Source of the DNA: Rhodocollybia butyracea
Lineage: Eukaryota; Basidiomycota; Agaricomycetes; Agaricales; Omphalotaceae
Reading direction: 5' to 3'
DNA length: 64,000 bases
Assembly: GCA_015501585.1 (NCBI GenBank)
Contig: JADNRY010000027.1
Coordinates: 62,001 to 126,000 of the forward strand
A program made the position numbers and the translations under genes. Shown piece after piece: positions 58,874-64,000 of the stretch. The notes under the pieces were generated by a model. That model saw nothing but the letters and a program-made list of their open reading frames with translations. It ran no database searches and was not told the DNA's origin. Numbering within the stretch: position 1 is the stretch's first letter; each line of letters starts with the position of its first letter.

Positions 58874-59314
58874 TCATTCAAATCGCAGATGAACAAATAA
58901 ACGAAACAAAACGCACTGGTAGTTCGAATCACAGGTAACAGAAACCCCGTTGGACCACCCACTGGCTATACACATCTGATTCTCATCCTGAGTACTTGTG
59001 CTCTCAGAAATGAGAGCACAATCGTTGGTCATAAGGAAGCCACCGTATATGTTGAACGCTGAATTGGGCCCAGTGAATTCTTGCAACTGGATACAATCAA
59101 GAACGTTAGTATGCTTCAACGGGATTTAGGAGAAAACGCTTACGAATAAAGTTCCTACACCTGCAACAAAACATTAATCAAAACCAGGAAGCTTTATGAA
59201 GGCGCACCCACCTATTTGACCACCGGCACATACAGCAGAAACGCCATCGAAACGTGCAACGAAGACAGAGCTAGTCAGCAGCAAGAGTTTAGCAAGTCGA
59301 GAGGAAGCTGTCAT
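58874..59314 (-). CDS. Small secreted protein
   Basis: ATG 59314 opens a typical signal peptide (TASSRLAKLLLLTSSVFVA, cleavage probably after DGVSA). Exon 1 ends at 59212; a tiny exon encoding GVGTLF follows, then the exon with LQEFTGPNSAFNIYGGFLM and MCIASGWSNGVSVTCDSNYQC. The mature product is under 90 residues with about five cysteines. The 3' end may instead splice at GTGCGTTTT (about 58893) to an acceptor near 58857, giving a Cys-containing end TNCGCRHGWTALDL with a stop at 58811. Small Cys-containing secreted proteins are often extracellular or effector-like; no family was recognised. Confidence 0.65.
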
Positions 59315-59589
59315 TGTGAGCTGGTACAGGGATTGAATATATAAACCTGGTTGAGATGAAGTGAGTGAGGATGAAGCAGGAGAAAATTGAGGCTTTTATA
59401 ACCTCGTTCTATGCCTGGGGTCAAATGGACCGACTAAAGAGGATCCGATGCATCTGAATCCCACATAATGGCCTCTGCGACTGATGCGGTCAGCTTGCCT
59501 GTAACCGAACAACCGACTGGAAGTGTAGGACATCGGGGCCGGAGCGCGGTATTATTCGTTCGCCGTTACACTATTAATTATATATCAAG

Positions 59590-59775
59590 GCTACTGCCCT
59601 TCTAAATTCTGATTTCTAAATTCCAGAGATACTGAATAAAACACCAGCAATTGCTTCAAGTAGTGTCCTTCCTTCCTTCCGAAGTTCCATAGTCGACGGT
59701 GTTACAGAGTTTTAGCAAGTTTTAGCACTCCGTCTGAGTGGAGCAAGTTTGAGAACCCATATCGCCAACGGAATA
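59590..59775 (+). repeat. Segmental duplicate (copy 2 of 53440-53600)
   Basis: The collinear relation to copy 1 is seen by eye, with an inserted AGTAGTGTCC-type stretch and a short internal duplication of GTTTTAGCA. Confidence 0.75.
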
Positions 59776-59939
59776 ACATTTTATCGCAGAGATCTTCGAA
59801 ATCGGTGCAAAATGGGTAGATACATGGAGCCGACGTGCATCTTACGTTTCTCGGTGATAAGAGATACGCAAAGCAAAGCATAAGAAATCCATGAAGAGAG
59901 TAAAATAGTAAAATAATTCAATGCGACACACGTACATGA

Positions 59940-60990
59940 TAATGTTTGCGGTACCAAATCGGGCCTTCCTTCCATCGTTCCCCTCCGCCCTTTTCATCCA
60001 CCGTTCGTTCATTCCCACCCATCATTCCTCCTTCCTTTGCCCGTCGTTCTTGATCCCATCTGTCATTCCTTTCTTCAGTGCAAACCCAAAACACACCCCA
60101 CTCAGTTCCCCTCTCTCACTTGACAACACACTTCTGACTTGTGTTGAAGCCCTAAGCTGTTCCTCCGTCGCATCTTCTCGCTCGCCTTGAGCGTCTCGTG
60201 CGCTTCTACCTGAGCCAACGAGTCTAATCAATGTCTTCCGGAAAGACAGAACAAGTAGAGAGAAACGAGAAGGAAAGCTAGAAGGGAAAGGATATTAGCA
60301 TTCATCTACTCACATCCATCTGCCTTCCCCACACTCAGCACTCTACACATCGGACAGTCCCCCTACCTGCGCTTCTGCTTCACCAAATACTTAACACAAA
60401 AGAGGCATCGGCACCCAAAACGGATAGGTTTGACTGCGATGTTGATACGCAGGAGTAGTCGTCGAGGACCGAGGTGGGAACGATGGAGAGGAAAGTCTCA
60501 CCGAAGGTTTGCACGAGGATGTGCGGGAGAGAGGTAAGAGGGACGAAGATTAAGAGGGACGAAGATGGGAAGAAGGAGGATTTGGAGCGCGGTTCGAGCG
60601 CCAGTGCTTGAACAATGCAATCTTGACCGTTCGGAAACACGATCGAAGTGGGAGCGTCATCTGTTTAGCGTGTCTCTTCAAGATTTTTACGGGTAGGGTT
60701 GGCTTTGGCCTGTTCGAGCTGTACACGTCACGATAATTTGAGCATGTGAGCGAGACAGAAAGCTAAAGGTTTAGCGCACTGCATTGTTGAAGACGAACGG
60801 TACCAGGACTGGCCGAGCAGAGTTACTGTTCATTTTCGAGACGCCTTCGAGCAGTTTCGTGAACCAGCGAAGAGCGAGACGGCTGTAAGGACTATTGACG
60901 GGTCGAAGCAGGCAGAGTCTTTGACGAGTACATCTTGTTGGATGCCTTGAGGCTCTGAAGCGATGATTGCGCTGGGATGAGGTGTTATTT
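59940..60990 (-). pseudogene. SPX-RING gene copy, degenerate (minus strand)
   Basis: Read leftwards: traces of the exon-2 end (about 60990-60780), EQAKANPTRKNLEETR-like text (about 60720-60670), FPNGQDCIVQALALEPRSK (60640-60580), SSVLDDYSCV-like text at the former RING (about 60460), QSNLSVLGADASF in place of the conserved Cys/His block (about 60430-60390), then the exon-5 region and shared 3' flank down to about 59940. Frameshifts and missing cysteines exclude function. Confidence 0.82.
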
Positions 60991-61217
60991 CACTGTGATA
61001 GTTGTGAGTAATTGCGCGTGCGGCTGAAATAACAAAAGAGTTTGTTTCACGTACTCCGAATTTGCTTCAACCTGTGTAATCTACTCACTCCTGTACCGCA
61101 GAATTCCGTTGCAATCCTGTAACAAGCTACTGCGTCATCCATTGCGATTAGGCAAGGAGGTAGCACACAACCATTCTTCGTTGTCTTCTAGATGATCATG
61201 GCTGTAAGAAGCCACAA

Positions 61218-61445
61218 TTGGCCGGTTGGCGCTCTCACCAATTAGATCGTTCCGATCGGACCGCTATGATCTCCGTCCAGTCCGAGGCTCAGAAGCTTCG
61301 CCTTCGGTATCTACAGAAGTCTGGGATTCGGATACATACGTGCACGATGAACCCGACCCAGACGCCAGAAATTTTTTCAATGGAGAATATCAACCTGCTA
61401 AGTATGGGTTTCCAGGGAAATTCAGTGACAAACACTCATAAGTAA
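61218..61445 (+). pseudogene. SPX-RING exon-2 relic (plus strand)
   Basis: One frame reads MENINLLSMGFQGNSVTN, matching NENISLLWALQRNSAAQD of the intact gene. The preceding 130 bases follow the exon-2 acidic region and are collinear with the minus-strand relics at 38480-38740 and 43090-43360. It is head-to-head with the relic at 59940-60990. Confidence 0.6.
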
Positions 61446-62933
61446 CAACTCTTTCGGCCTCGTTCACAGCAAATTCGTCTAGTCTTGCCCACCGAAATAA
61501 CAACTTGCTCACCCGGTGGGCTATCTGCATTTCCGGAATTCAAGCCCTCAAGGAACACCTTAGTCGGGTTTGCCAGGATGTTCTGTGGGGGAGCGCATGA
61601 TGCGCATCTAACATGAGCTCTCTGAATACACCAGTGTCTGATACGTCCTGCTTTGATTGTCTCCCTTCGAGTCAACTCTTGGAAGGTTTTGAAAAACGTG
61701 TCGATGAGTTAGTTCATCATTTTTTAAAGATCTGTATCTCAACCGAATTTGTGATTTGCGTGGCGAGGGCATCCCTCGCCTTGTATGCACTGCCCTTCAA
61801 GTCCAAATTCAGAACAAAGGACAGTGGATGATCTGTTCGATCATGCCTTTGCCACGGTGGTTTCGGAAGATCCACTTCTCGCAAGGAGTAGCGGAGTACC
61901 CTAGGTCACTGTAGTAGTAAAAGGTGGGACTCCGCTTGGTGCCATCCACATCTCCAATTAATCCCCTGAAGTTCTTAATTATTTGTTCTGTTGGAGGCGT
62001 ATTCAAATTTTCCTTCTCGTCATCATCAGTCATCTGCCTCAACAACGCACAACTCCTGCAAGAATATACCAGCTCTATAACTCGTTACTACAAGCCACAA
62101 CCCTTTCCCAGTCCCATTTTGACTAGGTTACTAATTAGACTGGCAGCCTGTGAGCTTACAAGAATGTCAAGAAATCTATATCTTTATAACTATGTAACCA
62201 CCTCGTCAATGACAGGGTGATTACAGAGTTAGAAAGTGTCGTCAGGATGGATAGCTTAGATGCAGCACTACTCACGAAAATCCAATATAAACAAGTATTT
62301 GCGTCCAACAGTACATAGTAACCCGAGATTGATCTACTGCGTACGATGTTGTTCGGTACTCCTCTGTACTCCTAGTCTCTCCTAGTCCGCTACTAAGTAT
62401 ATCCGAGGCCCTGATCTACCAAACCGAATCCCATGTTCAATCTCGAGGTCGTGGCCGCCAGTGGATCCCATCTTCCGAGTTTATCAAAATGTGCTCGAAT
62501 CCATTCACTATATTTGGCAGCCTGCTGGGAAATCAAAATCAAACCTGGTAGAACCTTTGATGTCAAGTTTACTCCGATTGCAATGGGCCTCGTGTCTTCT
62601 TGGGAGGCTGAGCTCTTTTTATAACAGCACATAAATTGGTTACAGAGTTTCGAGAAGGGTCCAACTGTGGCTAGTTCAAGGCTAGTTGTCATTTGAAAGT
62701 TGATGGGCTCTTAGTGAGAGGATTGGATCGACGGAGTTGAACAGATAGCTTGCACTTTGATTAATCAATCATGATCAACATGATACTGATATCTCGTGAG
62801 ATCCAGTGGGCTGCATACTCCCGCAAAACTGGTCAACTGACAATATTTTAACTTACTAGTAGAAACCTATATAACCTCTATTCGCACTACCAAAAGTGTC
62901 CAGTCACCTCACCGAACCCTTCGTGCTAGAATC
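61446..62933. other. Intergenic, unrecognised frames
   Basis: Minus-strand frames at 61809-62045 and 62393-62692 are open for 78-99 codons. The second contains TKVLP/WIRAHFDKLGRWDPL-like text that looks protein-like, but no family or splice partner was recognised. Confidence 0.35.
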
Positions 62934-64000
62934 ATGACTCCAGAAGAAGTGACAGAGTTGTCAAATGTTGGACTTGTGCTTTTCCAAAATTCCTTCCAGG
63001 CTATACTTATGCTCATCTTATCTGGTGCAACCACTAAAGCATTGATTTTTATGAGGCGATTGTCAATTTACTTGCATTGTGTTTTCTAGGAATATACTGC
63101 TTGGCATTTTGTATTGGCCTTTATCTATACTGGTGAGCTCGCATACTTCATATAACCCTGTTATCTAACTGCATTGGCCTTCTAGGAAAAATACTGCTGC
63201 TACAGTTGCAAAGAAGGCGCTGATTTGTGTGCTCCTTGGCACATTTGTTTTGATGTTGCTACGCCTAGTGTGCTATATGGCACCTGGGCTTAAGCTTGTC
63301 AAATATGGCCTTGTAGTGACTCTACCAGGTGGAATCATGGAACAAATAGTAGTAGCAGATACACAATCACAGGTCACAGTCTATGTCTTTATTTCTACTT
63401 GGTCAACAAATATCATAGTGAGTTCAGTCAGCCTTCTCCTGCACGCTGATTCACCTAACCTTGAAAAGATAGCCATTACTGATGCTGTGATTGTGTGGAG
63501 AGCTTGGGCAATATGGGTGGACAACATGAAAGTGAGATGGACTTTGCTTCTAGTCATGCTTGCAGATATAGGTGGACTAATCTCTAGTGATTGTTTTGTT
63601 ATCCCATGAGCTCACATGGATATTATTTTAGGTGTTAGCTTGGCTGATGGCATTGCAGACTCTAGCTCAAGCCAGATTACCAGAACAGTTCTATCACTCT
63701 TGATTGGGTTAACTTTATCCTGTCATTGTCTGTAAATATTATAGCAACATGTTTGATATCTTTTCAAGCCTGGTGGGTGCCACCTTATGTTTGGACCTTA
63801 TTTCAATATCTACCTTGGACACTCAAAAAATTACAGGTTACATCATAAATCCATAGAGTCAATTTCCATCACGAGAAAACGGACTAAAGGGGAAAGAACT
63901 CTTCTTCTTCTTGTAGAGTCTGGGGCAATTTATGCCCTATTGCAGGTGTGCATTCGGTACAACATAACTTAGTTCTTTGCTAGTTCTACTAAATGAGAGC
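62934..64000 (+). pseudogene. Multi-helix membrane protein paralogue, frameshifted, runs off window end
   Basis: ATG 62934 gives MTPEEVTELSNVGLVLFQNS, then GIYCLAFCIGLYLYW, AKKALICVLLGTFVLM, TLPGGIMEQIVVA, ITDAVIVWRAWAIW and SLADGIADSSSSQ in the same exon arrangement as the gene at 29089-30542 on the other strand. Compared with that gene one base is missing near 63696, so the frame shifts before LDWVNFILSLSVN and CLISFQAWWVPP. The last exon visible encodes ERTLLLLVESGAIYALLQ. The 3' end lies beyond 64000. It is probably a pseudogene, unless the indel is a sequencing error. Confidence 0.72.

Noticed and set aside
1..64000. CRISPR arrays, rRNA operons, bacterial-type operons
   Set aside because: No regular short repeat-spacer arrays, no rRNA sequence and no prokaryotic gene arrangement are visible. 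The DNA is typical of a fungal nucleus.

Overview
The window is nuclear DNA from a mushroom-forming basidiomycete (Agaricomycetes). The evidence is many short introns of about 50-90 bp with GT..AG ends, and protein families that are almost confined to these fungi: DUF6533 and DUF6534 seven-helix membrane proteins, a third multi-helix family with a DAVIVWRAW-type motif, basidiomycete F-box/leucine-rich proteins, and Plavaka transposases with a DUF6698 partner. No bacterial operons, CRISPR arrays or rRNA genes were seen. All calls come from reading the sequence; no alignment or database search was run, and exon borders are by eye.

Region 1 (1-5.3 kb) has no convincing gene. It holds a 2.8 kb inverted-repeat element flanked by a 9-bp direct repeat, with a tRNA-like (possibly SINE) unit and a 58-bp direct repeat inside it. 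Region 2 (5.3-16.7 kb) starts with a DUF6533 gene cut off by the LTR of a decayed Ty1/copia element (6013-16709). A second, much younger copia element (10049-15221) sits inside the reverse-transcriptase coding region of the first. Its LTRs differ at one base in 320 and its target duplication ATATG is perfect. The outer element has no matching target duplication: its left flank is the DUF6533 gene and its right flank is a truncated Plavaka transposase gene, which points to a rearrangement through the element. Region 3 (16.7-23.4 kb) is the remains of a Plavaka DNA transposon: the transposase runs leftwards from 21280, and a divergent DUF6698 gene runs rightwards from 21514. The transposase is interrupted by an 892-bp LTR-like insert and by a 667-bp hAT-type MITE with an exact 8-bp duplication. 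Region 4 (23.5-29 kb) is repeat-rich: hairpins, a fold-back element and a 2.2 kb segment bounded by 40-bp inverted repeats.

Region 5 (29-64 kb) is gene-bearing. It has two copies of one membrane-protein family (about 29.1-30.5 kb and from 62.9 kb to the window end), an intact SPX-RING E3 ubiquitin ligase gene (31958-33918), a dynamin/AIG1-like GTPase gene (35704-38121), a UbiA-type prenyltransferase (43487-44335), three F-box genes in different states (41.1-42.8 kb broken, 49.1-50.7 kb damaged, 51.4-53.1 kb intact), a DUF6534 gene (55074-56955) and a small secreted protein (58874-59314). At least seven broken pieces of the SPX-RING gene, in both orientations, lie among these genes between 38.5 and 61.5 kb. 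Two of the SPX-RING copies are followed by F-box copies.

The main biological theme of region 5 is birth and death of ubiquitin-ligase genes by repeated segmental duplication. A phosphate-sensor-type E3 (SPX-RING) and SCF substrate adaptors (F-box) have been copied together and mostly lost. Regions 1-4 record several layers of transposon nesting, with CpG-type point decay in the older layers.
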